From NCBI RefSeq assembly GCF_001905445.1, contig NZ_LIVQ01000001.1, forward strand, positions 248,001-312,000: a stretch of DNA of 64,000 nucleotides, read 5' to 3'. This document shows, piece by piece, positions 36,147-46,946 of the stretch (position 1 is the stretch's first letter; every line of letters starts with the position of its first letter). This DNA comes from Streptomyces sp. CB00455. GTDB taxonomy: Bacteria; Actinomycetota; Actinomycetes; Streptomycetales; Streptomycetaceae. The notes under the pieces are model-generated. The model searched no databases and was not told the DNA's origin. It was given only the letters and a program-made list of their open reading frames with translations. The position numbers and the translations under genes were made by a program.

Positions 36147-37004
36147 ATGCCCACATTCACCGCACCGGACGGAACCCGGCTCGCCTACCGCACGCACGGC
36201 GTCAACGACGACGCGGACCCCGTCGTCTGCCTTCCGGGAGGACCTGCGGACTCCGCCTACCTCGGCGACCTCGGCGGCCTGTCCGCACACCGCCGACTGA
36301 TCTTCCTCGACCTGCGCGGCACCGGTCGCTCCGCGGTTCCCGAGGACACCTCCTCCTACCGCTGTGACCGCCAGACCGGCGACGTCGAAGCCCTGCGCGA
36401 ACACCTCGGTCTCCCCCGGATGGACCTGCTCGGCCACTGTGCCGGGGCCAACCTGGCGATCCAGTACGCGGTCCGCCACCCGGAGCGCGTCGGCAAGCTC
36501 GCGCTGATCACTCCTGGTACCCGCGCGGTCGGCATCCCCGTCACCGGGGAGATGCGACGAGAGGTCGCCCGGCGGCGGGCGGACGAACCGTGGTTCCCGG
36601 CCGCCTTCGCCGCCCTGGAGGCGATCACCCGGGGCGCGGGCGCCGACTGGGAAGCCATCACGCCCTTCTCCTACGGCCGCTGGGACGCGGTGGCGCACGA
36701 GCACCACCTGAGCGCCCGGCCGGGCAACGACGAAGCAGTCGCCCTCTTCGGGGCCGACGGGGCCTTCGACCCGGACGCGACGCGGTCGGCCCTCCGCGCC
36801 GGCGAGAGCCCCGTACTGGTGCTTGCGGGCGAGGTCGACGTGAACAGCCCCCCTCCCGCGATGGCCGAACTCGCGGCCCTCTTCCCCGACGCCACGCTCG
36901 TCCTCCAGCCGGGAGCAGGCCACTTCCCCTGGCTCGACGACGCCCACCGGTTCTCAGCGGCCGCCGAATCCTTCCTCAGCCGGCCTGCCGTGCGTGCCCG
37001 CTGA
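36147..37004 (+). CDS. Alpha/beta hydrolase (proline iminopeptidase-like) with Cys at the nucleophile position
   Basis: The 285-residue protein has the alpha/beta hydrolase order: CLPGGPADSAYLGDLGGL for the oxyanion area, FLDLRGTGRS, the nucleophile elbow LLGHCAGANL, VLVLAGEVDVNSP with the acid, and GAGHFPWLDD with the His. The nucleophile is Cys98 (codon TGT), where most relatives have Ser (GHSAG). ATG 36147 is 9 nt after AGGA and is preferred over GTG 36129. It is probably controlled by the divergent HTH regulator. The substrate is unknown. Confidence 0.88.
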   Translation: MPTFTAPDGTRLAYRTHGVNDDADPVVCLPGGPADSAYLGDLGGLSAHRRLIFLDLRGTGRSAVPEDTSSYRCDRQTGDVEALREHLGLPRMDLLGHCAGANLAIQYAVRHPERVGKLALITPGTRAVGIPVTGEMRREVARRRADEPWFPAAFAALEAITRGAGADWEAITPFSYGRWDAVAHEHHLSARPGNDEAVALFGADGAFDPDATRSALRAGESPVLVLAGEVDVNSPPPAMAELAALFPDATLVLQPGAGHFPWLDDAHRFSAAAESFLSRPAVRAR

Positions 37005-37084
37005 CCGGGGCCCCGCCTCGGCTCCGCCCCGAGCCCGGGGCCGTCGACCAGGGCCGGGGCCGGGGCGACCGGCTACCGCGCACG

Positions 37085-38599
37085 TCAGGGTGGTGCGTCG
37101 CCCGCGTCCCGGTGCTGCCGGGCGACCTGATCCGCGTCGCCGAGCCGGTCCAGGCCGCGCACGGCCCGGGTCATGCGCGGATTGCCCTCCAGCCGGGCGC
37201 GGTGCCGGCGCAGGAAGGCCCAGTAACCCACGGTGTACGGGCAGGCCCGGGCGCCCGACCGGTCACCGGGGCGATAGCGGCACCCGCCGCACAGGTCGCT
37301 CATCCGGTGGATGTAGGCGCCGCCCGAGGTGTACGGCTTGGTGGTCATCAGACCGCCGTCCGCGTACTGCGACATGCCCACGACGTTGGGCAGCATCACC
37401 CAGTCGTAGCCGTCCACGAAGCACCGGTGGAACCAGTCCGTGACCGCCCCCGGATCCCAGCCCCGCTGGAGCGCGTGGCTGCCGAGGACCATGAGACGGG
37501 GGATGTGGTGCGTCCAGCCCGTGTCGCGGACCTGCGCCAGCACGGTCGACAGGCAGCGGGCACCCACCGCGTCCGCGTCCAGCTCGGCGAACCAGTCGGG
37601 GAGGGGTGCGGTGTGGCGCAGCGCGTTGCGGTGCCGGTAGTCCTCCCCGAAGTGCCAGTAGAGGTGCCACACGTACTCGCGCCAGCCGCAGACCTGCCGG
37701 ACGAAACCCTCCGCGCTGTTCAGGGGGACGTGCCCGGCCCGCCACGCCTCCTCGGCCCGGCTCACGCACTCCCAGGGGTCGAGCAGCCCCAGGTTGAGGG
37801 AGGAGGACAGCAGGCTGTGGCTCATGACGGGGTCGCCCGCCAGCATCGCGTCCTCGTACGCACCGAAGGTGGGGAGGCGGTGCGTGACGAAGTGGTCGAG
37901 CGCCGCCAGCGCCTCCTGCCGGGTGGCGGGGAACAGGCGCGGGCCGTCGCGGCCGGCGAAGGAGATCCCCTCCTCGCGCTCCCACCGGTCCAGGTCCCGC
38001 CGGACCTCCTCGTCGATCTCGTCCTCGCCCGGGCGGTAGGGCCGCTCCACGTCCAGGGCGTCCGCGCCGCGGGGCGGCGGCTCGCGGTTGTCGTGGTCCA
38101 GGTTCCAGCGGCCGCCCGCCGGCCGGTCGCCCTCCATGAGGATGTCGTGGGTGCGGCGGGTGTGCTCGTAGAAGTTCTCCTGGAGCAGCCGTCGGCCCTT
38201 CTGCCGTGCGGCCCAGTCCGCGAACTCCCGGTGGCCGGTCAGGAAGCCGCGCGCGGGGTGGACCGTCACCTGCGGCAGCGAGTCGACCAGGGCCAGGGCG
38301 GCCCTGGACGTGGGGTGGTGCACCGACACCGGCCCCGCGCCCACCGTTCGCGCCAGGCCCTCCCGGTAGGTCTCCGCGCTGACGTGGCGGGCCCGGTCGC
38401 CCAGCTCCGCCGCCCGGTGGCGCATGGCGCTCAGTACGAGGTGGGCCTTGGCGCGGTGGAAGCGGCGGCGGCGGAAGACCGCCCGGGACTCGATGAGCAG
38501 CCACCTGGTGGCGGGCGGTGTCGCGCCGCCGTCGGTGGCGGTGAAATGCGGGCCGAGCTGGTCGCCGAACAGCCAGTGCACTGGACTCATGCTCAGCAT
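37085..38599 (-). CDS. Cryptochrome/photolyase of the iron-sulfur (PhrB, FeS-BCP) class
   Basis: The 504-residue protein belongs to the bacterial (6-4) photolyase group with a 4Fe-4S cluster. The N-terminal domain starts VHWLFGDQLGP. The C-terminal half has SHSLLSSSLNLGLLDPWE, NVVGMSQYADGGLMTTKPYT and the SGGAYIHRMSDLCGGC segment. The four cluster cysteines fall at 349, 437, 440 and 453, the same spacing as in Agrobacterium PhrB. Such enzymes repair UV (6-4) photoproducts using FAD and a ribolumazine antenna. The next rightward genes include another UV-lesion candidate at 39019. Confidence 0.94.
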   Translation of the reverse strand: MLSMSPVHWLFGDQLGPHFTATDGGATPPATRWLLIESRAVFRRRRFHRAKAHLVLSAMRHRAAELGDRARHVSAETYREGLARTVGAGPVSVHHPTSRAALALVDSLPQVTVHPARGFLTGHREFADWAARQKGRRLLQENFYEHTRRTHDILMEGDRPAGGRWNLDHDNREPPPRGADALDVERPYRPGEDEIDEEVRRDLDRWEREEGISFAGRDGPRLFPATRQEALAALDHFVTHRLPTFGAYEDAMLAGDPVMSHSLLSSSLNLGLLDPWECVSRAEEAWRAGHVPLNSAEGFVRQVCGWREYVWHLYWHFGEDYRHRNALRHTAPLPDWFAELDADAVGARCLSTVLAQVRDTGWTHHIPRLMVLGSHALQRGWDPGAVTDWFHRCFVDGYDWVMLPNVVGMSQYADGGLMTTKPYTSGGAYIHRMSDLCGGCRYRPGDRSGARACPYTVGYWAFLRRHRARLEGNPRMTRAVRGLDRLGDADQVARQHRDAGDAPP

Positions 38600-38781
38600 C
38601 CAACCAAGCCGGTACGGGCCGGTGTCGGCAGGCGCGGCCGTCCCGCGCGTCGAACGCCCGTGTCGCCCACTGCCCGAGGTGCGGGAGCGGAGCGCGTACC
38701 GGAGCCTGGGACACGGGCGTCGATCCGGACACGGCCTACCGCCGGAGCTGTGCGGGCGGCCAGGACAGCAGGGAGAGCGTC

Positions 38782-39009
38782 ATGAGCGGCAAGGACGACC
38801 TGAGCCGGGGTGACGAGGTGACGTGGAAGAGCCACGGCCGGAATGTGAAGGGAAAGGTGAAGAAGAAGATCACCGACCGTACGGAGGCGGCGGGCCGTAC
38901 CGTCGACGCCTCGGACGAGGAGCCGCAGTACGAGGTGGAGAGCGACGCGTCCGGGCGCAGCGCGGTGCACAAGCCGGACGCCCTGCGCAGGAAGGGGCGC
39001 TCCTCCTGA
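38782..39009 (+). CDS. DUF2945 (hypervirulence-associated TUDOR-like) protein
   Basis: The 75-residue protein reads SRGDEVTWKSHGRNVKGKVK, PQYEVESDASGRSAVHKPDA and ends LRRKGRSS, matching DUF2945 in pattern and length. The small beta-barrel family is common in bacteria near stress genes; its function is unknown. The ATG follows GGGAG. Confidence 0.93.
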   Translation: MSGKDDLSRGDEVTWKSHGRNVKGKVKKKITDRTEAAGRTVDASDEEPQYEVESDASGRSAVHKPDALRRKGRSS

Positions 39010-39018
39010 CGGCCGCGC

Positions 39019-39522
39019 TCACGTCGGCTCGCCCGCCCCGCGGTCGGACGCCGGCCAGACGTACGGCAGGTCGTCCGGCACATCGGGGAAGTGTCTGCGG
39101 TAGAAGTCCGGGTCCTTGCGCACCAGCGCGGACTGGTGGCTGCGGTGGAAGCCGGCATCGCCCAGCCACGGAGGCAGGTCCCCGTCGGCGGCGAGGCGCT
39201 CCTGCGTCCTCGGCTCCGGATGCTGCTCTCCGTGCGGCTCTGCGCCCGGCTGCCATGTCCGGAAGTCCTGGACCAGGGTGACGGCGCAGGTGTCCCCCCG
39301 GCCCCTGGCCGTCCAGATGTGACAGACGTCCAGTCCGTAGCGCACGAGGGCCTCCTCGTAGCCGGCCCACATCCGTACGGCCGGATGCCTGCGCCAGCCG
39401 TAGTCCGGGACGATCAGCCCGCGCAGCACCTGCACGGCCTCCACCCGTTGCTTCCCGAGCCGCCGTCCGTCGAGCACGGCTGCCGAGGCCTGGAAGGAGG
39501 GGAACGGCAGGAACGTCTGCAC
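39019..39522 (-). CDS. Pyr_excise-like (MSMEG_6728 family) protein, possible pyrimidine-dimer glycosylase relative
   Basis: The 167-residue protein starts from GTG 39522, 6 nt after GAGGAG. It reads FLPFPSFQASAAVLDGRRLG, KQRVEAVQVLRGLIVPDYGW, RRHPAVRMWAGYEEALVRYG and LVRKDPDFYRRHFPDVPDDL, the pattern of a DUF related to the T4 endonuclease V/pyrimidine dimer DNA glycosylase family. Whether actinobacterial members cut DNA is unproven. Its place next to a UV photolyase supports a DNA-repair role. Confidence 0.85.
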   Translation of the reverse strand: MQTFLPFPSFQASAAVLDGRRLGKQRVEAVQVLRGLIVPDYGWRRHPAVRMWAGYEEALVRYGLDVCHIWTARGRGDTCAVTLVQDFRTWQPGAEPHGEQHPEPRTQERLAADGDLPPWLGDAGFHRSHQSALVRKDPDFYRRHFPDVPDDLPYVWPASDRGAGEPT

Positions 39523-39752
39523 GGAGGTCTCCTCATCGTCTGCGCCCTGGATCGCGGCGTAACCCGCGTGAGCCGCGCAGCCTGACCAGGGCTCTCGATG
39601 CTTACCACGAGGTGGCAGGTTGCGCGAGCGGCGCGTGGGGCCGAGGCGGTGGTGTCCCCGATCGCCGAGCAGGGCTTTCGCCCACCGGCGCACGACGCCC
39701 GGGCGCCGCGCCCGTGGCTTCGGGCGCGGCGCCCGGGCGGGCGGCGGGCGGG

Positions 39753-42023
<2,271 letters not shown>

Positions 42024-42120
42024 TTTCCACTCCTCTGTACATGTGCGTGACAAGGCGGACCGGAGAGAAGCCCCGAACGAGGACTCCGTCCTGCGGCCCG
42101 CGGGGGTGCCCCGTGCCGGT

Positions 42121-42513
42121 TCAGGGGCGCGAGCGCAGCGGATGGTCCGCCGGTACCTCCACGACGGCGATGTGCACGCCGTCGGGGTCCGCTATCCACA
42201 TTTCGATCAGGCCCCAGGGCTCGCGCCGCGGGGCACGCAGCACCTCCACGCCCCCGGCGCTCAGTTCCTCGTACACCGCCCGCACGTCCGCGACCTGGAG
42301 CCACAGCCGCAGGCCGGGGGCCGGCGGCTCGTCGGACCGGCCGGACACCTCCAGGAACCCGCCGCCGAGGAAGTAGACCGTGCCGCGCTCGGGGCCGGTG
42401 CCGAACTCGCGGTAGACGGCGAGGCCGAGGGTGCCGCCGTAGAAGGCGCGGGAGCGCTCCGGGTCCGCCGGGCGCAGCAGGATACGGCTGCCCAGTACGT
42501 GCACGATGGTCAC
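42121..42513 (-). CDS. VOC-superfamily (glyoxalase/bleomycin resistance-like) protein
   Basis: The 130-residue protein has the two beta-alpha-beta-beta-beta units of the VOC fold: HVLGSRILLRPADPERSRAF with YGGTLGLAVYREFGTG, then LRLWLQVADVRAVYEELSAG and MWIADPDGVHIAVVEVP. Metal ligands of typical glyoxalases are only partly visible (Glu near the end of each half). It lies upstream of the catalase on the same strand, about 100 bp away. Confidence 0.9.
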   Translation of the reverse strand: MTIVHVLGSRILLRPADPERSRAFYGGTLGLAVYREFGTGPERGTVYFLGGGFLEVSGRSDEPPAPGLRLWLQVADVRAVYEELSAGGVEVLRAPRREPWGLIEMWIADPDGVHIAVVEVPADHPLRSRP

Positions 42514-42683
42514 TCCTGCTCGCAGGACGGCCCGGGGACGAAACCCCGGGGGCGGCGACGATCCGTCAGGTCAGGTGGCGGGGAACGGCGTTGCGGGACT
42601 CGGACGGCCGACCGGGCGCAGGGCGTGCTCGTGCGTGGCCCCGGGAAGATTCCTCGGAGCCACGCACGTGCCCCGCCCGGTCG

Positions 42684-43355
42684 TCACCGCGTGGGGGGCT
42701 GCTGCGCGCCGGGGGCGCCGCGTACCTCGCCGACCGTGTCCTTTCCGACCTGACGCAGCCCCTCGGCGGTGTCCTGGCCGGCGTTCTGCGCGTGCTCGCT
42801 GGTGGTCGCCACGGCCTCCTGGGCCGTGCCCTTCACCGATTCGACGGCCTCCCCGACCGGCTCCTTCAGTTCCTCCCGGACTTCCTGCGCCGCTTGGAGG
42901 GCGGTCTGCTTGACCGGTTCCAGCAGCTCGTCCGAGTGCTCGCGCAGGTGCCGTCCCGCCTGTTGCTCGGCCTCGGTGGTCGGCAGGAGGGCGGCTGCGA
43001 GCATGCCGGCGCCGAAAGCCATCAGACCTGCCGCCAGGGGGCTGCCCTGCGTCTGGCGCTTGATCTGCGCCGGGGCCTGCTGCAGGGTTTCCTGGGCGCT
43101 GCTGCCGGCCTCCTTGGCGGTTCCCGCGATGCTGTCCGCGGCCTGGTGAAGGCTCCCGGAGGTTCCTTGTGCAGCGTCGTGTGCCGTACCCATCACCCGC
43201 TCCTTCACTCCGCCGGCCCGGTGGCGCAGCGAGTCGACCTTGCGCTGGGCCACCTTGCGGGGGGTCATCCTGTCCGCCAAGAGATCGACGTTGCGCGCGA
43301 GGTGCGCACGCCGGTATTCCACGTCGTTCCTCAGCTCGTCGGGTGTCGTGCCCAT
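42684..43355 (-). CDS. DUF3618 membrane protein
   Basis: The 223-residue protein starts MGTTPDELRNDVEYRRAHLA, the DUF3618 signature of an N-terminal helix. One membrane segment (PLAAGLMAFGAGMLAAALLP) lies near residue 125. Long amphipathic helices rich in Ala, Glu and Gln flank it (GTAKEAGSSAQETLQQAPAQ, VKQTALQAAQEVREELKEPV), like LEA or apolipoprotein repeats. It overlaps the holin-like gene by 25 nt and belongs to a three-gene operon with it and the gene at 43768. Confidence 0.92.
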   Translation of the reverse strand: MGTTPDELRNDVEYRRAHLARNVDLLADRMTPRKVAQRKVDSLRHRAGGVKERVMGTAHDAAQGTSGSLHQAADSIAGTAKEAGSSAQETLQQAPAQIKRQTQGSPLAAGLMAFGAGMLAAALLPTTEAEQQAGRHLREHSDELLEPVKQTALQAAQEVREELKEPVGEAVESVKGTAQEAVATTSEHAQNAGQDTAEGLRQVGKDTVGEVRGAPGAQQPPTR

Positions 43356-43765
43356 CGGGCGTCCTCCTTCAAGGTCTCCACGGTCTGTTCCGGCTTGAGG
43401 TTGACAGCGCGCAGGCGCTCGCGGCCCTTCGTGTACAGCACCCCGCCCACCACGGCCCACAGGGCCGTGACGATCAGGGCGGCCCAGGCCGGGTCCATCA
43501 CGTTGGCCAGGGCGAAGACGACGGTCAGGCTGCCGAACAGCAGCACCACGTGTCCGGCGTAGCCCGCGCCGCCCAGCATGCCGACCGCCTTGCCGGCCTT
43601 GGCGGACTCCTGCTTGATCTCGGCCTTCGCCAGCTCGATCTCGTCACGGACGAGCTGGGACAGGTCCTGGCTGATCTCACCGATCAGATCACCGAGTGAC
43701 GGCTCGGCCGCCGTCGCCGGCGGCGGGGCGGGCGCCGCCGGTCGTTCGTGGGAGGAAAGGGCCAT
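43331..43765 (-). CDS. Phage holin family (Phage_holin_3_6) membrane protein
   Basis: The 144-residue protein has SLGDLIGEISQDLSQLVRDE, then EIELAKAEIKQESAKAGKAV, and two membrane helices (LLGGAGYAGHVVLLFGSLTV is not exact; the helices cover about 63-85 and 92-112, ending GGVLYTKGRERL). This is the typical ACP-like DUF1469 holin family found in non-phage contexts beside DUF3618 genes. Despite the name no phage genes are near. It lies in the middle of the three-gene operon. Confidence 0.9.
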   Translation of the reverse strand: MALSSHERPAAPAPPPATAAEPSLGDLIGEISQDLSQLVRDEIELAKAEIKQESAKAGKAVGMLGGAGYAGHVVLLFGSLTVVFALANVMDPAWAALIVTALWAVVGGVLYTKGRERLRAVNLKPEQTVETLKEDARWARHPTS

Positions 43766-43767
43766 GC

Positions 43768-44538
43768 TCAGACTCCTCCCCCGGGCTGCGGCGAACCACC
43801 GTAGGGCGGCGGACTCGCCGGCGGGTAGGCCGGCGGGGCCGGGGCGACGTGCGGCGGCTGCGACTGACCGTAGGTGTCGAGGGGGTCCTCGTAGCCGGCG
43901 GGGATGCCACTGCGGTCGGGAAGGGGACGCTCCACCGCCGTGTGCTCACCGGCCCGCGCGGGGGGTCCGCCGACTTCGGCGGGAGAGGTGGGTCCGCGGT
44001 CCGCAGGGGCGCCGGAGGAGGATCCCTCCGACGAGGCGGCCGCACCGACGCTCTTGCCCGCGCGTGCGACGACGAAGCCGGCCAGGGCCGCGCCGGCCAG
44101 GAACACGCCCGGGCGGCGGCGGGCGAAGTTCTGCAGGTCGCTGACCAGCCCGTCCGGGCCCCGCTTCTCCATGTGCGCGGCCACCTGGTGACCGCCGTCC
44201 GCTACCCGGCGTGCCATGTCGGCCATGGTCGAGTCCGGCTTGCCGTTCTCGCCCAGCTCCCTGAGCTCCTGGGAGAGCCGGCGCACGTTCTCGGCCAGGC
44301 GCTGGGTCTGGGTCTCGGCCTGCCCGGTCAACTGGGTGCGCAGCTCTCCGACGAGGTCCCGGGCCTGCGCGGTGGCCTCGCCGACGACGTTCGCCGCCTG
44401 CTCCTTGGCCGTACCGCCTACTTCGGCGGCCTTGCCGCCGACCAGCGCAGCGCTCTCCCCGGCTTTGTCCTGGACGGTGTGCGCTACCCCCGTCGTCCTG
44501 CTCTCGTCATGCCGGGCTGAATCCTGGAAGTCACTCAA
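43768..44538 (-). CDS. Membrane-associated helical protein, first gene of DUF3618/holin operon
   Basis: The 256-residue product has long Ala/Glu-rich amphipathic helices (KAAEVGGTAKEQAANVVGEA, RLAENVRRLSQELRELGENG), one hydrophobic segment (VFLAGAALAGFVVARAGKSV, about residue 145) and a Pro/Gly/Tyr-rich C-terminal tail (PPAYPPASPPPYGGSPQPGG). The start is GTG 44538 after AGGAGGAG. It is 2 bp from the holin-like gene. This three-gene arrangement is common in streptomycetes and is thought to concern the envelope. Confidence 0.85.
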   Translation of the reverse strand: MSDFQDSARHDESRTTGVAHTVQDKAGESAALVGGKAAEVGGTAKEQAANVVGEATAQARDLVGELRTQLTGQAETQTQRLAENVRRLSQELRELGENGKPDSTMADMARRVADGGHQVAAHMEKRGPDGLVSDLQNFARRRPGVFLAGAALAGFVVARAGKSVGAAASSEGSSSGAPADRGPTSPAEVGGPPARAGEHTAVERPLPDRSGIPAGYEDPLDTYGQSQPPHVAPAPPAYPPASPPPYGGSPQPGGGV

Positions 44539-44950
44539 GGCTCCTCCTGGGCAGTCGATCGGATCTACCGTTCACAGGGGCGCTTGCCCACGTTTCGGCC
44601 GACCACCCATCGCCCGGCCCTCAAACACATCCGGTTCCTGCCATCCCTGCCGCCCCGCCTCCTGCGTGCGCACGCACAGCCCACCTCTTGCCCTGCCTGC
44701 CCCGCCGGCGGACAGGGCTCGTGCGGCGAACCCGCCCACCGCCCGGCCGCGGCCCCGGCCGAGCTCCTCGGCACGGACTCCTGCATCGGCGGCCCGACCG
44801 CGCACCGCGCAGTTCGGCGCGCTCCTCCGAGCCCCAAGTGGTCCTCTCAGGATCGGCTGAAACTCGCCCATCTCATCAGAAACGGAAACTGCCGTCGGTA
44901 CGTTCGACGATCTGTCAGGGCAATCACCGCTCCACCCGAGGAGTAACGCA
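44539..44950. other. Divergent intergenic region
   Basis: No gene is supported between the helical membrane protein and the glycosyltransferase. GAGGAG at 44938-44943 serves the glycosyltransferase GTG start. The middle is Pro/Arg-rich in all frames. Confidence 0.5.
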
Positions 44951-46069
44951 GTGCGCATCCTTTTCACCGGCCCTGCCGCGGCAGGCCACCTGTTCCCGAT
45001 GGTGCCGACAGCCCAGGCACTCCAGGCTGCGGGACACCAGGTGCTGTTCGCCGGTTCGGCTCCGCTCGACCACCTCCGGCAGACCGGCCTGCCCACCGTC
45101 GAGGTCGGTGACGGCTCGACGCTGACGGATGCCTTCCGGCGCGCCTCGGACGGCATCGATCCGCAGTTCGTCACGGACGGCAACAGCCCGGAGGACGCCC
45201 AGCGGCTGGCCGCGGCCGGTTTCGCCGAACACGGCCGGGTCACCATCGACGACCTCCTCGCGGTCGCCACCGCCTGGCGGCCGGACCTCATCGTCCACGC
45301 CGCCTTCCAGGCGGCCGCGCCCTTGGTCTCGGCGGCACTCGGCATACCCGCCGTGGTGCACAACTTCGGGGTGATGTCCGGCATCGGCATGGTCGGCAGC
45401 CTCGCCGAGCTCCTGGCGGACGAGTACCGGGCCCGTGAGGTCGAAGGGCCGGCCACCCGTACCGTCCTCGACGTCGTACCCGCCTCCCTCGGCGGGGACG
45501 GGGCCGGCTTGCGGGTCCGCTACGTGCCGTACAACGGCGGCGGCACGGTGCCCGTCGACCTCATATCCGGGGGCTCCCGGCCCCGGATCGCGGTCACCCT
45601 CGGGACGGTGGTGACCGCTTACGCGGGCGTCGACCCGGTCGCCCGGGTGATCGCCGAGGCGAGCTCCGTCGACGCCGAGTTCCTGCTCGCCGTCGGCGAC
45701 ACCGACCTGAGCCCGCTCGGCACCCTGCCCGCCAATGTCCGCCCCCTGCCCTGGGTGCCACTGGCCCAACTGCTGGACACCGCCGACGCGATCGTGCACC
45801 ACGGCGGCTCCGGCACCATGCTCACCGCCGCTGCCCGGGGCGTCCCGCAGCTGATACTCCCGCAGGGCGCCGACCACTTCATCAATGTCGATGCCGCCAC
45901 GGGGCTGGGCTTCGCCCTGCGCGGCAGCGGCGACGGCGTGGACGCCGCCCTGCTCAGCCGCCTCCTCACCGACGACGACCTCCGCAAGGCCGCGGCCACC
46001 ATCCAGGCCGACATCACCGCGCTCCCCTCCCCCGCCGACCTCGTCGCCTCCTTCGAGGCCCTGCGATAA
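44951..46069 (+). CDS. GT1-type glycosyltransferase (nucleotide-sugar binding)
   Basis: The 372-residue protein has the GT-B layout of natural-product glycosyltransferases: MRILFTGPAAAGHLFPMVPT for the acceptor side and RIAVTLGTVVTAYAGVDPVA plus VHHGGSGTMLTAAARGVPQL and ILPQGADHFINVDAA for the donor side. The HHGGSGT motif binds the nucleotide diphosphate. No biosynthetic cluster surrounds it, so it may modify a xenobiotic or a stress metabolite. The start is GTG 44951 after GAGGAG. Confidence 0.93.
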   Translation: MRILFTGPAAAGHLFPMVPTAQALQAAGHQVLFAGSAPLDHLRQTGLPTVEVGDGSTLTDAFRRASDGIDPQFVTDGNSPEDAQRLAAAGFAEHGRVTIDDLLAVATAWRPDLIVHAAFQAAAPLVSAALGIPAVVHNFGVMSGIGMVGSLAELLADEYRAREVEGPATRTVLDVVPASLGGDGAGLRVRYVPYNGGGTVPVDLISGGSRPRIAVTLGTVVTAYAGVDPVARVIAEASSVDAEFLLAVGDTDLSPLGTLPANVRPLPWVPLAQLLDTADAIVHHGGSGTMLTAAARGVPQLILPQGADHFINVDAATGLGFALRGSGDGVDAALLSRLLTDDDLRKAAATIQADITALPSPADLVASFEALR

Positions 46070-46240
46070 CACCGGTCCCAGGACCGCGGGGAACCGCGCG
46101 CCGGCCGACTCCCGGCCGTGCCTGCTCGGCAGCGCGGTTCCCCGCCGCTCAGCACCCCGGGTTCGTTCCGAGCGGCAAGGCACCCCCGAGGACACCCGCG
46201 GTTATGGCTGGCTCCTGTGCAGCAGCGGAGGGGCGGCCTG

Positions 46241-46390
46241 GGCCAGTCCATGCTGGCCGCCGGCCTGTGGATGCTCCCCGGCGGGCTGATGATGCTGGCC
46301 GTCTCCCCCCTGGGGGGCAGGCTCACCCATGCCCGCGGCCCGAAGGTGACCAGACTCCTCGGGGGGCCCGGGACCGCCCAAGCGCCGTGA
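46241..46390 (+). pseudogene. Remnant of a DHA2-type MFS transporter
   Basis: Fifty codons read GQSMLAAGLWMLPGGLMMLA and VSPLGGRLTHARGPKVTRLL, the classical loop and helix of 14-helix drug exporters. Nothing upstream or downstream continues the transporter, and the frame ends with an unrelated short tail. No start codon with ribosome binding site is present. It is best read as a fragment of a deleted gene. Confidence 0.55.
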
Positions 46391-46482
46391 CTACGTAGCG
46401 TCCCCGCCGCCCCTGGCGCGGCTTCCCCACCACGGAGGCGCCACCACGGACGCGACGCCACGGCCGTCGGGCACGCCCGCGG

Positions 46483-46875
46483 TCATGGCGTCGCGTCAGT
46501 GGCGGCGAGGAGTGCGCACTGGTCGAAGTTCATGCAGCCGCACTCCAGACAGTCCGCGACTGCCTGTCGTAAGGCGACGGTCTGGGTGATGTGCCGGTCG
46601 AGTTCGGGCAGCTTGCGCGCGGCCATGTCCCGCCACTGGCGGGTAGCGGAGGGCGTGGCGCTGCCGGCCAGCAGCTGCCCGATCTCGGCGAGGGTGAACC
46701 CGGCCCGCTGCGCCATCTTGATCAGCGCGACCCGGCGGACGGTGGTCGCGGGCCACACCCTGCGTCCGCCCTCGCGGCGCGCGCCGGGCAGCAGACCGCG
46801 CTCCTCCCAGTAGCGCAGTGCCGAGGCGCGCACGCGGGCCCGGTCCGCGAGTTCCCCGATGGGCAGGTACCGCAT
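46483..46875 (-). CDS. soxR: SoxR-type MerR-family redox regulator
   Basis: The 130-residue protein has a MerR winged helix (YLPIGELADRARVRASALRY with WEERGLLPGARREGGRRVW), a dimerisation helix, and C-terminal cysteines 109, 112, 114 and 120 in the exact SoxR spacing C-x2-C-x-C-x5-C, which holds a [2Fe-2S] cluster. SoxR proteins in streptomycetes sense redox-active metabolites. ATG 46875 lies 8 nt after AGGAGG. It faces an MFS gene across a SoxR-box-like dyad at 46913-46930. Confidence 0.93.
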   Translation of the reverse strand: MRYLPIGELADRARVRASALRYWEERGLLPGARREGGRRVWPATTVRRVALIKMAQRAGFTLAEIGQLLAGSATPSATRQWRDMAARKLPELDRHITQTVALRQAVADCLECGCMNFDQCALLAATDATP

Positions 46876-46908
46876 GCCGGCCCCCTCCTTGTTCATGCTC
46901 GTCAGGCC

Positions 46909-46939
46909 TTGACTTCAAGCGTGCTTGAAGGACGACTGT
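46909..46939 (+). promoter_or_regulatory. SoxR/MerR-type promoter and operator of the MFS gene
   Basis: The dyad CTTCAAG-CGTG-CTTGAAG (46913-46930) has perfect 7-bp arms and matches the SoxR box pattern. It lies between a -35 TTGACT (46909-46914) and a possible -10 GACTGT (46934-46939) separated by 19 bp, the over-long spacer typical for MerR-activated promoters. Confidence 0.8.
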
Positions 46940-46946
46940 GACCCGC

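Noticed and set aside
43331..43765. Phage origin suggested by the holin-family protein
   Set aside because: This holin family is widespread in actinobacterial chromosomes beside DUF3618 genes; no lysin, capsid or integrase gene is near.
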